Positions 26,124 through 34,704 are shown, numbered from the stretch's first letter. The stretch is 57,394 nt of DNA from an uncultured Mycoplasma sp. (GCA_946500895.1 CAMMXG010000006.1:1-57394); one strand, 5' to 3'. Notes: generated by a model from the sequence alone, not told the origin. Made by a program: numbers and translations.

Positions 26124-26171
26124 ATATTTTTTCCTCAACTTTCTAATTAAATATATGAAAAAAACTTACAA

Positions 26172-26534
26172 TTATTCTTCTAAATTAATATCCTCGTATG
26201 CTCCTAGGTCATATACTTCGTACCCTAGGCTAATTAGAGTTTCAGCAGCAACTTTACTTCTAGCACCACTTTTGCAATAAACAAATAAAATGGTATCTTT
26301 GGGAAATTCAATTAACTCATTTATCTCATCATAAGGAATATTAAAGGCGCCCTCAATATGTCCCTCAGCATATTCTTCTCTTGTCCTTACATCGATAATC
26401 TCGTAATTATCACTTTCCACCATGATTTCTAAAGCTTCATTACTATTAATTTTCTGATAAGCAAATTCTTGTTTATTATTACTTGAACATCCTAATAAAA
26501 GGAAACATGCTAATATTAAAATTAAATATTTCAC
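26172..26534 (-). CDS. Rhodanese-domain lipoprotein
   Basis: About 120 residues from the GTG at 26534, which overlaps the upstream stop as GTGA and lies behind GGGAGAG. The signal peptide ends in the lipobox LLGC. A single rhodanese domain follows, with EIIDVRTREEYAEGHIEGA and the active loop CKSGARS. It is an extracytoplasmic, lipid-anchored sulfurtransferase; the acceptor is unknown. Third gene of the DUF308-methyltransferase-rhodanese operon. Confidence 0.87.
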   Translation of the reverse strand: MKYLILILACFLLLGCSSNNKQEFAYQKINSNEALEIMVESDNYEIIDVRTREEYAEGHIEGAFNIPYDEINELIEFPKDTILFVYCKSGARSKVAAETLISLGYEVYDLGAYEDINLEE

Positions 26535-27397
26535 TTTATACTCTCCCATCTTGCATAAATACCACATGGTAATATTAAATTAGAATTATTTACAGGTATT
26601 CCTAATTCATCACTTGTAATAATCCCTTTAAATTTAGTATTTACTCTTAAATAAAGAATATCTTCTAAAACTGTTTTAGATAAACCGGTTGTGTAAGAAT
26701 TTATCAAAAAAAGAATAGGATTTTCACTTAATAGTTCAGCAGTATCTTTTATTAACTCATCTAAATCGTTTTCGATATTCCATACTTCACTTTTGGAACC
26801 TCTGCCAAATGAGGGAGGATCCATTATGATGATATCATATTTATTTCCTCGTCTAATCTCTCTTTTTACAAATTTTCTGACATCATCTACTAAAAAGCGA
26901 ACATTAGCGTTTTCTAAATGATTTAGTTTGACATTTTCTTTCGCCCAATCAATCATGCCTCTGGATGAATCAACATGAACTACACTCGCTCCCTCTTTTA
27001 AGGCAGCAATAGTGGCAGCGCCGGTGTATGCAAATAAATTTAATACTTTAATCTCTCTTTTCGCTGTTTTTATTTTTTCTCTAATTAAATTCCAATTATA
27101 AGCTTGTTCAGGAAATAATCCGGTATGTTTAAATCCCATTAATTTTAAGTTAAATTTTAAATCATGATAATTTATTACCCATGAAGAAGGAATGTTTTTC
27201 TTGATATTCCACTTTCCTCCTCCAGTATTACTTCTGTCATAAATAGCATCTGCTTTTTGCCAATTCGTATCTTCTTCTTTTTTCCATATTACTTGAGGAT
27301 CTGGTCTATTTAAAATAATACCATTCCATGATTCTAATTTTTTGCCATTGTTTAAATCTAATATTTGATATTCAGTGAAATCAGTTATTAACTTCAT
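26531..27397 (-). CDS. SAM-dependent methyltransferase, RlmI/RlmK-like
   Basis: 288 residues, class I methyltransferase. Motif I is LNLFAYTGAATIAALKEGA near 119-137, motif II VHVDSS, then DVRKF, and motif IV MDPPSFGRGS near 195-204. The layout matches the C-terminal catalytic half of large-subunit rRNA cytosine/guanine methyltransferases without the PUA domain. Probable rRNA modification; target base unknown. Its ATG overlaps the stop of the DUF308 gene. Confidence 0.8.
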   Translation of the reverse strand: MKLITDFTEYQILDLNNGKKLESWNGIILNRPDPQVIWKKEEDTNWQKADAIYDRSNTGGGKWNIKKNIPSSWVINYHDLKFNLKLMGFKHTGLFPEQAYNWNLIREKIKTAKREIKVLNLFAYTGAATIAALKEGASVVHVDSSRGMIDWAKENVKLNHLENANVRFLVDDVRKFVKREIRRGNKYDIIIMDPPSFGRGSKSEVWNIENDLDELIKDTAELLSENPILFLINSYTTGLSKTVLEDILYLRVNTKFKGIITSDELGIPVNNSNLILPCGIYARWESIK

Positions 27398-27918
27398 TTG
27401 TTATTCTCCATTAGATATAACGCAATTGGGTCTACTACATCAAGAATACCATTGATGAAAAAGAAGAAACCAACAATAATTGTTTGGACAGATGCTTCAT
27501 AATACAGATTTAAACCTGTTAATAATCCTGATGTTAAAAAGGCAAATAATATAAATACTCTTAATATCCACATTTTGTTTTCTCTGTCGTGATAAAAATC
27601 AGCTTTTTTAAGTTTAATAAGACACATAAGTCCCATCCAAATCATTAACACTAATACTAAATTTTTAGTTGTAGCATCTATTAAGTATAAACTTATAAAA
27701 GCTCCCAAAGATATTAGGCAAGTAAACAGGCTTTCTACATCTTTTTCTTTTAAAATAAGGATAAATTGAGCAGCTTTAATTAATGCATAAAAACCAAATA
27801 TTGTTTTTAAAATAAAATTTAAATCATTTACTTTAAATGTTGGTAGTAATAATATTACACCTGCCAGTAACATTAAAAATATTCCGGTAATTAAATCTAC
27901 TAGTTCTTTTTTCTTCAT
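27394..27918 (-). CDS. DUF308/HdeD-like membrane protein
   Basis: 174 residues from the ATG at 27918 behind GAGGTGTG. Six hydrophobic helices in pairs, the layout of HdeD-like proteins. Function unknown, and acid stress is only one precedent in Gram-negatives. It is the first gene of the operon with the methyltransferase and the rhodanese. Confidence 0.65.
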   Translation of the reverse strand: MKKKELVDLITGIFLMLLAGVILLLPTFKVNDLNFILKTIFGFYALIKAAQFILILKEKDVESLFTCLISLGAFISLYLIDATTKNLVLVLMIWMGLMCLIKLKKADFYHDRENKMWILRVFILFAFLTSGLLTGLNLYYEASVQTIIVGFFFFINGILDVVDPIALYLMENNK

Positions 27919-27961
27919 AACACAAACACACCTCTTATTCATTATAACACATTATAGAAAA

Positions 27962-27993
27962 GAAAAATACAGGTAAAAATACCTGTAATTTTT
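27962..27993 (-). terminator. Terminator of the ABC exporter operon
   Basis: ACAGGT/ACCTGT stem with a T-rich tail on the minus strand, directly after the 28000 gene. Confidence 0.8.
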
Positions 27994-27999
27994 TATACC

Positions 28000-29805
28000 T
28001 TAAGAAACTTTTTCAAATTGTGAGTTATAGATTTTAGCATAAAAGCCATTTTTAGCAAGTAACTCTTCATGACGACCAACTTCAACAATATCTCCCTCAT
28101 CCATAACTAATATTAAATCGGCATTTTTAATGGTAGATAATCTATGAGCGATAATGAATGATGTTCTTCCTTCCATTACTTTGTCCATTGCTTGTTGGAT
28201 TAGTTCTTCAGTACGAGTATCAACATTTGAAGTTGCTTCATCTAAAATTAATACTTTTGGATTAGCAAGAATGGCTCTAGCAATTGTAAGTAATTGCTTT
28301 TGACCACCACTAATATTATTTGTTTCTTCATTAATCATAGAGTTATAGCCATCTGGTAAAGTTCTAATAAAGAAATCGGCGCTAGCAGTTTTGGCTGCAT
28401 CCATTACTTCTTTATCAGAAGCATTTAAGTTACCATAGCGTAAATTATCGAGAATTGTGCCATTAAATAGCCAAGTATCTTGAAGAACCATGGCAAATAC
28501 GGTTTCATATTCTTTACGTTTGTAATCTTTAATATTTACGTCATCTAAAAGTATTTCGCCACCATTTAATTCGTAGAATCTCATTAATAGTTTTACCATC
28601 GTTGTTTTTCCAGCTCCAGTTGGACCTACTATGGCAATTTTTTGTCCACTACTTACTTTGGCATTAAAATCTTTGATTATTAATTTATTTTTATCATATC
28701 CAAAGGCAACATGTTTAAATTCAATATTTCCTTTTACTTTGCTACATTCTTTTGTTCCCTCATCAATATATTCGTCAAGTTCTAAGAAGTTAAACACTCT
28801 TTCACTAGCGGCAATCATACTTTGAATTAGATTTGATATTTGAGCAAGTTGAGCGATTGGGTTAGTAAAATTACGTGAATATTGAATGAAACTTTGAATG
28901 TTTCCAACTGTTATTTTACCATTAATAGCAAATATAGCTCCTAGGATGGCAATGATAGTATAGTTTAAGTTGGAAACAAAATTCATAATTGGATGCATTA
29001 GTCCTGATAAAAATTGAGCTTTGAATCCAGCATCACATAATTTGTCATTATCCCGGTCAAAGTTTTTCATTGATTTTTCTTCAGCATTAAATGCTTTGAT
29101 AACAGCGTGGCCACTAATCATTTCCTCTACTTCACCGTCAACACTTCCTAAATAATTTTGTTGATTTATAAAGTGTTTTTGACTCTTTTTAACAATAAGC
29201 ATGACAATAATACTTGCAACTGGTAAAATAAGAGCAGTGATAATTGCTAGTGTAACATTAATAGTACACATCATAATAAAAATTCCTATTAGAGTTACAA
29301 TTGATGATACAAGTTGGGTTGCTGATTGATTTAAATTCAATTGTAGAGTATCAATGTCATTGGTAATAACTGACATGATATCGCCGGTATTTTGTTTGTC
29401 ATAGTAATTCATTGGTAAACGATTTAATTTATGTGATATTTCTTTCCTTAGTTTATAACTTGCTCTTTGAGAAACATGAGTCATAATTAAGTTTTGAATA
29501 TAGTTAAATAAAGCACTGACAATGTATAATACTGCTAAACAAATGAGGATTGTTCTGATAGCACTAAAATCAATTCCTCCTGTACCATTTATTTTAGCAA
29601 TGATACCATTGTAGATTTCTGTTGTGGCATTTCCTAAAATTTTGGGCGATACAATAGCAAAAATAGTACTACCAACAGCAAAAAGAAATGCTAAAATAAT
29701 TAAAATCTTGTATTCAGATATAATTCTTAATAGTTTTTTTAATGTTCCTTTGAAGTCACGAGCTTTATCTACAGCACCTGGACCTCCACCTATTCTTCTT
29801 GCCAT
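28000..29805 (-). CDS. ABC exporter half-transporter, catalytically complete subunit
   Basis: 601 residues: six membrane segments (about 35-330), then the nucleotide-binding domain. Walker A GPTGAGKTT near 395-403, signature NISGGQKQL, Walker B plus glutamate VLILDEATSNVD, and H-loop IAHRLST. Its start codon overlaps the stop of the 29805 gene (TAATG), so both halves are made together as a heterodimer of the BmrCD/LmrCD type. The glycine-rich N-terminus RRIGGGPGAVDKARDF is typical of this half. Confidence 0.93.
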   Translation of the reverse strand: MARRIGGGPGAVDKARDFKGTLKKLLRIISEYKILIILAFLFAVGSTIFAIVSPKILGNATTEIYNGIIAKINGTGGIDFSAIRTILICLAVLYIVSALFNYIQNLIMTHVSQRASYKLRKEISHKLNRLPMNYYDKQNTGDIMSVITNDIDTLQLNLNQSATQLVSSIVTLIGIFIMMCTINVTLAIITALILPVASIIVMLIVKKSQKHFINQQNYLGSVDGEVEEMISGHAVIKAFNAEEKSMKNFDRDNDKLCDAGFKAQFLSGLMHPIMNFVSNLNYTIIAILGAIFAINGKITVGNIQSFIQYSRNFTNPIAQLAQISNLIQSMIAASERVFNFLELDEYIDEGTKECSKVKGNIEFKHVAFGYDKNKLIIKDFNAKVSSGQKIAIVGPTGAGKTTMVKLLMRFYELNGGEILLDDVNIKDYKRKEYETVFAMVLQDTWLFNGTILDNLRYGNLNASDKEVMDAAKTASADFFIRTLPDGYNSMINEETNNISGGQKQLLTIARAILANPKVLILDEATSNVDTRTEELIQQAMDKVMEGRTSFIIAHRLSTIKNADLILVMDEGDIVEVGRHEELLAKNGFYAKIYNSQFEKVS

Positions 29806-32009
29806 TAGAGTTCCTCCTCCTTTAATTGAGATAAAGCAATCTCTTTATATATCTTGCATGATTTTAATAATTCTTTATGAGTTCCACTACCTACAATTTC
29901 ACCTTCATTTAGAACAATGATGTTATCGGCGTTCATAATAGTACTTATTCTTTGAGCAACAATTAAAATGGTAGCATCTTTCGCATATTTAAATAACTCT
30001 TTTCTTAATGCCGCATCTGTTTTAAAGTCTAGGGCACTAAATGAATCATCAAAGATATAAATTTCTGGATTTTTAGCGATGGCTCTAGCAATGGATAAAC
30101 GTTGCTTTTGACCACCAGAAACGTTTGATCCGCCTTGAGAAATCTCACTATCAAACTTATCCTTTTTCGTATTAATAAATTCTAGCGACCTGCTTACACG
30201 AGCTACATCAAGCATTTCACTATCCGTTAAATTATCATTTCCAAGCATTAAGTTTGAGGCAATAGTTCCACTAAATAACATTCCTTTTTGGGGTACATAA
30301 CCAATTTTATTTCTTAATTCAACTACTGAGGCATCTTTTATGTTTACGCCATCTACCATAATTTCACCACTTGTTGCATCAAAGAATCTTGGAATTAAAT
30401 TAATTAAAGTAGATTTTCCCGAACCGGTTGAACCAATAAAAGCTGTTGTTGTTCCCGGTGTTGCTTTAAAACTAATATTTTTTAACATTGCTTCATCAGC
30501 ATCAGGATACTGGAAGCTAACATTTTTAAATTCAATTACACCTTTTTTATCTTCTTTGAATTCAACTGGATTTTCTGGTTCAACAATAGATACTTCTTTC
30601 TTTAATATTTCTTTTATTCTCTTTAAAGAAACTAAAGCACGTGGTAACATAACTGATACTAAAGATATCATTAAGAATGACATGATTATTTGCATTGTAT
30701 AAGAAATAAAGGCTAAAAGTGTTCCAACTTGAAGTGTACCTATATCAATTTGTTCTGCTCCATACCATACAATTAAAATACTAATGATATTCATGACTAA
30801 CATCATACTTGGCATCATGATACCCATTAAACGATTGACAAAAAGGTTTGTTTTTGTTAGTTTTACATTTGCTTTGTCAAAACGCTCTTCTTCATATTTT
30901 TCTGTACCAAACGTTCTTATAACTGGCATACCAGTAATTATTTCTCTTGATACTAAATTCATCTTATCTATTAATTTTTGCATGCTTTTAAACTTTGGCA
31001 TTGCAAATCCAAATAAGATACCTATTAATACTAAAATAATAATAAGAGCTAAGCCAATAATCCAGTTTAGAGGATTATCACTTACTTTAATAAATGCACC
31101 AATACCCATTATGGGTGCAAAAACAACTATTCGAAGTAACATAATGAAAAACATTTTGATTTGTTCAATATCATTTGTTGATCTGGTAATTAAACTAGAT
31201 GCTCCAAATTCTTTAAACTCTGAGGAAGAAAAACTCATTATTTTTCTAACTACTTTACTTCTTAAGACATATCCTATTTTAGCTGCTAATTTAGCAATTA
31301 AGTAACCGACAATAATAGCTATAATCATACCAGCTCCAGCGATGCCTAACATCATAAGACCTTTTTCAATGATATAACTTATTTGATAGTTATTCATATC
31401 CATACCGATTTCATTATAAATTGTATTTACACTGGAAATAGCATATCCATCTAAAATAGAAACATCTAAACTTTCAAGTGAATCTTTAATCGATGTAGTA
31501 ATCATATCAAAAGTGTTATCATCCATACTTAATACTACATCTAAAAGCGTACTTCCTTCTGGTACTTCTAAATTTAACATGTTCATAAGAGATTCATTAT
31601 TGCTATATAACATAGTTGCAATAATGAGTGGCATTTGTATTTTTTCTTCTACTATGTCTTTTTCTTCTTCTGTTAAATTATTTAATAAATATAAATTTTC
31701 TTCTTTTAATAGTGGGTAGTCTTCACTTAATCTTTCTAATTCCTCACTGCTTAAGTTTTCAGTTACATATAAATCGTAACTTGCCATGATTGCTGGATCT
31801 TCATCACTAATAAGTACTATAGCATCAAACATATCTACTGTTAATGCTTCAGGTAATCCGCGATCAATTCCACCTTGTTGAATACCATTATTGATAATAT
31901 CAGATGTGTAACTTGGTAGTTCTAAGTCACATAAAGCTTGAATTGCAAGTAATGATATGACAGCAATAATGGGAATTACAAATGTTAAAAAAATATTTTG
32001 CTTTTTCAA
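29805..32009 (-). CDS. ABC exporter half-transporter with extracellular insert and degenerate Walker B
   Basis: 734 residues, TTG start behind GGAGGG. The first membrane helix is followed by an outer insert of about 170 residues (about 35-200) before the remaining five helices. NBD: Walker A GSTGSGKST near 525, signature NVSGGQKQR. The Walker B end is IFDDSFSALD, with aspartate instead of the catalytic glutamate, as in the non-hydrolysing half of heterodimeric exporters. An operator overlaps its promoter. Substrate unknown; drug or lipid export is likely by family. Confidence 0.92.
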   Translation of the reverse strand: MKKQNIFLTFVIPIIAVISLLAIQALCDLELPSYTSDIINNGIQQGGIDRGLPEALTVDMFDAIVLISDEDPAIMASYDLYVTENLSSEELERLSEDYPLLKEENLYLLNNLTEEEKDIVEEKIQMPLIIATMLYSNNESLMNMLNLEVPEGSTLLDVVLSMDDNTFDMITTSIKDSLESLDVSILDGYAISSVNTIYNEIGMDMNNYQISYIIEKGLMMLGIAGAGMIIAIIVGYLIAKLAAKIGYVLRSKVVRKIMSFSSSEFKEFGASSLITRSTNDIEQIKMFFIMLLRIVVFAPIMGIGAFIKVSDNPLNWIIGLALIIILVLIGILFGFAMPKFKSMQKLIDKMNLVSREIITGMPVIRTFGTEKYEEERFDKANVKLTKTNLFVNRLMGIMMPSMMLVMNIISILIVWYGAEQIDIGTLQVGTLLAFISYTMQIIMSFLMISLVSVMLPRALVSLKRIKEILKKEVSIVEPENPVEFKEDKKGVIEFKNVSFQYPDADEAMLKNISFKATPGTTTAFIGSTGSGKSTLINLIPRFFDATSGEIMVDGVNIKDASVVELRNKIGYVPQKGMLFSGTIASNLMLGNDNLTDSEMLDVARVSRSLEFINTKKDKFDSEISQGGSNVSGGQKQRLSIARAIAKNPEIYIFDDSFSALDFKTDAALRKELFKYAKDATILIVAQRISTIMNADNIIVLNEGEIVGSGTHKELLKSCKIYKEIALSQLKEEEL

Positions 32010-32031
32010 AAAAATCCCTCCAATTTATTAT

Positions 32032-32049
32032 ATTAGTCGTACGTCTAAT
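32032..32049. promoter_or_regulatory. Palindromic operator at the ABC exporter promoter
   Basis: ATTAG-T-CGTACG-T-CTAAT, an 18-base near-perfect palindrome that starts directly after the -10 box, where a repressor would block initiation. The spacing suits a MarR or TetR dimer. No regulator gene lies next to it. Confidence 0.65.
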
Positions 32050-32075
32050 TATATCATTAAATAAATGGTTTGCAA
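32048..32075 (-). promoter_or_regulatory. Promoter of the ABC exporter operon
   Basis: Minus strand TTGCAA (32070-32075), 16 bases, TATAAT (32048-32053). Confidence 0.75.
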
Positions 32076-32127
32076 ACAAAAACTTTTCCTTCATTTTAAT
32101 CTATGTTACAATAGTATTGGTGATCAT

Positions 32128-32448
32128 ATGAAGAAATATATAGATGATTATATTTATGAATTAGAAACAAAGATTAAAGATAAAAAAATTGACTCTTCTT
32201 TAAAAGATGATGTATTAATTAAGATTGATTTTTTTAATAAAGAAAGAATTATCCATTTACTGATTACTCTTTTTTATGCTGTATTTACTATTTTATTTGT
32301 ATGTCATATTAGAGAGTCAGTTATTTATTTGATTTTTGCTTTATTTATGGTTTGTTTTTTAATTCCTTATATTATCTATTATTTTAAGTTGGAAGCTAGA
32401 GTTCAATATTTATATAAGCTTTATGACCAAATAAAAAATTCAGATTAA
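32128..32448 (+). CDS. Small two-helix membrane protein
   Basis: 106 residues from the ATG at 32128 behind GGTGATCAT; longer readings lack a ribosome site. A charged N-terminal helix (about 1-40) is followed by two membrane helices (about 47-65 and 70-88) and a short cytoplasmic tail. No family recognised. TACAAT at 32107-32112 may be its -10 box. It is divergent from the ABC exporter. Confidence 0.5.
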   Translation: MKKYIDDYIYELETKIKDKKIDSSLKDDVLIKIDFFNKERIIHLLITLFYAVFTILFVCHIRESVIYLIFALFMVCFLIPYIIYYFKLEARVQYLYKLYDQIKNSD

Positions 32449-32464
32449 TCTCTGAATTTTTTTA
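32436..32464. terminator. Bidirectional terminator
   Basis: AAATTCAGA/TCTGAATTT stem with A and T runs, between the convergent genes at 32128 and hup. Confidence 0.85.
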
Positions 32465-32473
32465 ACTGCTAAA

Positions 32474-32746
32474 TTAGTTTAAAGCGTCTTTTAATTTGCT
32501 TCCAGCTTTGAATGAAGCTACAGTCTTAGCAGGAATTTTAATTGCTTCTTTAGTTAAAGGATTGATTCCTTCACGAGCAGCACGTTTCTTAGCGCTAAAT
32601 GTTCCAAAACCAACTAAAGTTACTTTTCCTTCTTTCTTTAGACCAGTTTGGATACCTTCTAATAAAGCATCTAATACACGTCCTACTTCTGCTTTTGATA
32701 CATCAGTTTTAGCAGCAGCAAATTCTACTAATTCAGTTCTTGACAT
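32474..32746 (-). CDS. hup: DNA-binding protein HU
   Basis: 90-residue histone-like dimer that bends DNA and compacts the nucleoid. Standard length. The start SRTELVEFAAAKTDVSKAE, the turn VGFGTFSAKKRAAREG and the DNA-contact arm NPLTKEAIKIPA are visible. The arm motif is slightly divergent from NPQTGEEI. The ribosome site is GGGAGGTATGTA. Single gene with a terminator on each side. Confidence 0.96.
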   Translation of the reverse strand: MSRTELVEFAAAKTDVSKAEVGRVLDALLEGIQTGLKKEGKVTLVGFGTFSAKKRAAREGINPLTKEAIKIPAKTVASFKAGSKLKDALN

Positions 32747-32812
32747 TATTACATACCTCCCAACTCAAAAACCAAAATTTATAAGGTCTTTACCTTACGT
32801 AATAACATTATC

Positions 32813-32843
32813 AAAAAACGCCTTTAAAATCAAGGCTTTTTTT
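32813..32843. terminator. Hairpin upstream of hup
   Basis: GCCTT/AAGGC stem with runs of A before and T after, able to stop transcription from either side. Confidence 0.65.
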
Positions 32844-32895
32844 ACTTTTTTATATATATTTTTAGGTTTAAATGGCAATTTTACTTCACTTTTAC

Positions 32896-32921
32896 AAAAA
32901 AAGAACCATTTTTGGTTCCTT
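32896..32921 (-). terminator. Terminator of the proline-rich membrane protein gene
   Basis: Minus strand GGAACC/GGTTC stem followed by TTTTTTT. Confidence 0.85.
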
Positions 32922-33888
32922 ATTCACTCTTTCTAGCTGGTAAATCTATTCTTTTTGGTAATTCTATCTTTTCAGCTGGAACCTCTTTAGGTTCTCTTAC
33001 ATAAACAGAACTAAATGTTTCTCTGTTTCTTTCCGGTTCTTCTCTTTTTGTTACTTCGCTTATTGGAGTTACTTTTACTTCATCATATTTCTTTGAATCA
33101 TTTTCTAACTCATCAAGTTCTTTAGAAATTGATTTAGCCAATGCATCAAAATCAATATTTGGTACTTTTATTGGTTCAGCATCATTTTTTTCTACTGGTT
33201 TATAATAACTATTAATAACTGGTTCTTCATTAATTTGAAGTTTTGGTTCTTCTTCTTTAATAATAGGAGTTACTCTTTCTTCTATTACAGGTCTAACTGG
33301 CTCTGTTACAGGAATAGGTATCTCATTATTGATTATTGGCTTTACTGTTTCTTGTGGTATTTCAATCTTAGTAGGTTCTAATTCTATTCTTTTAGGCATT
33401 ACTTCTACTTTAGAATCTTCCGTAATTATAGGAGTCACTGGTGTAAAATTATCTACTTGAGGAGTTTCAGTAATAATTGGTGTTACTGGTGTTACAGTAG
33501 GTTCTTCTACAGTTAAATTATCTATATACTCGTTACTGTCATCTCTTGTAGCTGGTTCAACTGGTGGAACTGGCATAACAGGAGTAACAGGTTCAACCGG
33601 AATAGTTGATATCGGCTCAACTGGTGTATTTATTGTAACATCTGTTGGTTCTAGATTAATTGGTGCAACAGGTTCTGGATTTGCTGGTATTTCTACTGGC
33701 GTTGCAGCTCCTGTTTCTTTAAATGTATTTTCTGTTTCTAATTTTTGAGTTGCCTCTAATTTTCTTTTTTTCTCGTCTTTCTTTCCAAAAAATAAAACAA
33801 TTAAAAATGTTACTACTAAAAATGCGATAACTGCAAATAAACCAATACCAAAATAATTACTACTATATAATCTATCAAGGAAATCCAT
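32920..33888 (-). CDS. Membrane-anchored proline-rich linker protein
   Basis: About 322 residues from the ATG at 33888; GGTGGTGTTAAGG precedes it. One membrane helix (about 12-34), a basic patch (FFGKKDEKKRKLE) that places the rest in the cytoplasm, then a Pro/Glu/Thr/Val-rich low-complexity tail. The tail repeats PVTPIITE twice and many PVEP-like units. One possible helical patch lies near 240-265 (FDALAKSISKELDELEND). This layout resembles divisome tethers such as ZipA/EzrA-like anchors, but that is speculation. Confidence 0.55.
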   Translation of the reverse strand: MDFLDRLYSSNYFGIGLFAVIAFLVVTFLIVLFFGKKDEKKRKLEATQKLETENTFKETGAATPVEIPANPEPVAPINLEPTDVTINTPVEPISTIPVEPVTPVMPVPPVEPATRDDSNEYIDNLTVEEPTVTPVTPIITETPQVDNFTPVTPIITEDSKVEVMPKRIELEPTKIEIPQETVKPIINNEIPIPVTEPVRPVIEERVTPIIKEEEPKLQINEEPVINSYYKPVEKNDAEPIKVPNIDFDALAKSISKELDELENDSKKYDEVKVTPISEVTKREEPERNRETFSSVYVREPKEVPAEKIELPKRIDLPARKSE

Positions 33889-33948
33889 CCTTAACACCAC
33901 CTTTTATTCTATTTATAAGTCTACCATAACTATATGTGAAAATCAAGA

Positions 33949-33983
33949 AAAAAATGTAAAGTTTTTTACTTTACATTTAATTT
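33949..33983 (-). terminator. Hairpin between the proline-rich gene and element A
   Basis: AAATGTAAAG/CTTTACATTT, a 10-bp stem with A/T runs on both sides. Between it and 34150 I see only AT-rich DNA without a gene. Confidence 0.6.
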
Positions 33984-34183
33984 ACTTTTAAGATACTATC
34001 CGAAGATGTTTCGAAAAAAATCAGCTTACTTAAGAAAAACTTGCTAATTAAATATATTTAGAAATAGAATATGAACGTAGTACTAATATTATTGTTGTAC
34101 CACTTTCAGTATCACATTAGTGCCAATTTCCTTCTCAAAAGAACCGAAGAATCCAAATATTTAAAATAAATATTCTTTTTATT

Positions 34184-34209
34184 TTCGACAATGTGCAAAT
34201 TTTGTCGAA
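34184..34209. promoter_or_regulatory. Inverted pair of Spo0A-box-like heptamers, element A
   Basis: TTCGACA (34184-34190) and TGTCGAA (34203-34209) match the Spo0A box TGTCGAA in opposite orientation. The inner one ends 10 bases upstream of the -35 box of the element A promoter, an activator position. The same pair stands at the same place in element B. The heptamer alone would occur several times by chance in a window this size. Confidence 0.5.
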
Positions 34210-34218
34210 CGGTTTTTC

Positions 34219-34247
34219 TTGCTTTTTTATATACTCTGCTTCATAAT
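34219..34247 (+). promoter_or_regulatory. Promoter of the element A peptide mRNA
   Basis: TTGCTT (34219-34224), 17 bases, CATAAT (34242-34247). Element B has the identical boxes and spacing. Confidence 0.75.
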
Positions 34248-34255
34248 AATAACTC

Positions 34256-34450
34256 GAGCATTGGGGCTAATGCTTTTACTTATATGATAACTATTTTTTA
34301 CCTCCTTACTCTTTGGGGTTTTGGTTGTAGAAAGTAGGTGATTATATGGAGTTGCGTTTAATAGTAATATTACCGCTTAAAAAAACATTAGTCATAGCGA
34401 TACGACTAATGTCTAGAAAACATAGGCATTAGGTTCGAACCCCGATGCTC
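34256..34450 (+). other. Structured peptide mRNA of element A with 5'-3' closing stem
   Basis: The 5' arm GAGCATTGGGG plus CTAATGC (34256-34273) pairs with the 3' arm GCATTAG...CCCCGATGCTC (34426-34450): 18 pairs with a 7-nt bulge. Inside, TTTACCT (34297-34303) can pair with the ribosome site AGGTGA (34336-34341). The stretch GGGGTTTTGGTTGTAGAAA (34315-34333) is identical in element B. The closing stem includes the peptide stop codon. Confidence 0.7.
34346..34432 (+). CDS. 28-residue hydrophobic peptide, candidate type I toxin (copy A)
   Basis: ATG at 34346 behind AGGTGATTAT. The peptide begins MELRLIVILPLKKTLVIAIR and ends in a basic tail rich in K, R and H. It would span or insert into the membrane once. 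Copy B starts MKVRLKVILP, so MxxRLxVILP is conserved. The leader can hide the ribosome site and an antisense RNA covers the last 17 codons. These are the traits of type I toxins, though the sequence resembles none that I know (Fst, TxpA, BsrG, Ldr, Hok). Toxicity is inferred. Confidence 0.65.
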   Translation: MELRLIVILPLKKTLVIAIRLMSRKHRH

Positions 34451-34455
34451 TACTT
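34379..34455 (-). ncRNA. Convergent antisense RNA, candidate antitoxin (copy A)
   Basis: It starts about 6 bases after the TATACT box, near 34454, and ends at a strong intrinsic terminator: ACATTAGTC/GACTAATGT stem (34385-34412) followed by seven T residues on the minus strand. Length about 76 nt. It is fully complementary to the 3' third of the peptide mRNA, including the closing-stem arm. Confidence 0.7.
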
Positions 34456-34460
34456 ATTTA

Positions 34461-34489
34461 AGTATAAACTATTATTTTGATAAATTCAA
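34461..34489 (-). promoter_or_regulatory. Promoter of the antisense RNA, copy A
   Basis: Minus strand TTGAAT (34484-34489), 17 bases, TATACT (34461-34466), with AATAGTTTATACTTAAA shared with copy B. Confidence 0.75.
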
Positions 34490-34494
34490 GTATC

Positions 34495-34704
34495 TTACAT
34501 AAATTTATTCATTTCACGCATAACTTGATTTACTTGTTTTTTACTAGGCTTTCTGCCCATACTTGACATCATAACCTCTATCATTTTTTCATTGATTGGG
34601 GGATTTTTCTTTAAATACTTTTGCATGAAATGTCTTGCTAGTAAAAATCCTAATATTAAACCAACAATTAATCCAATTATACACCATAAAATTTGTGCCC
34701 ACAT
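34495..34704 (-). CDS. yneF: YneF family membrane protein (UPF0154)
   Basis: 69 residues from the ATG at 34704 behind GAGGTGAAATTT. One N-terminal membrane helix (about 4-26) and a cytoplasmic part with the family core [11 protein letters not shown] and [11 protein letters not shown]. Function unknown; widespread in Bacilli and Mollicutes. Its neighbour on the same strand is the SirA-like gene, the same pair as yneE-yneF in Bacillus subtilis. Confidence 0.9.
   Translation of the reverse strand: MWAQILWCIIGLIVGLILGFLLARHFMQKYLKKNPPINEKMIEVMMSSMGRKPSKKQVNQVMREMNKFM

Noticed and set aside
33481-33620. Repeats in the proline-rich gene as a CRISPR or DNA repeat
   Set aside because: The repeats follow codon boundaries (PVTPIIT, PVEP) and are irregular, so they are protein low complexity. 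No CRISPR array was found anywhere in the window.
34431-34452. tRNA-like T-arm (GGTTCGAACCCC) in element A
   Set aside because: No acceptor, D-arm or anticodon arm accompanies it; it is part of the closing stem and is not kept in element B.
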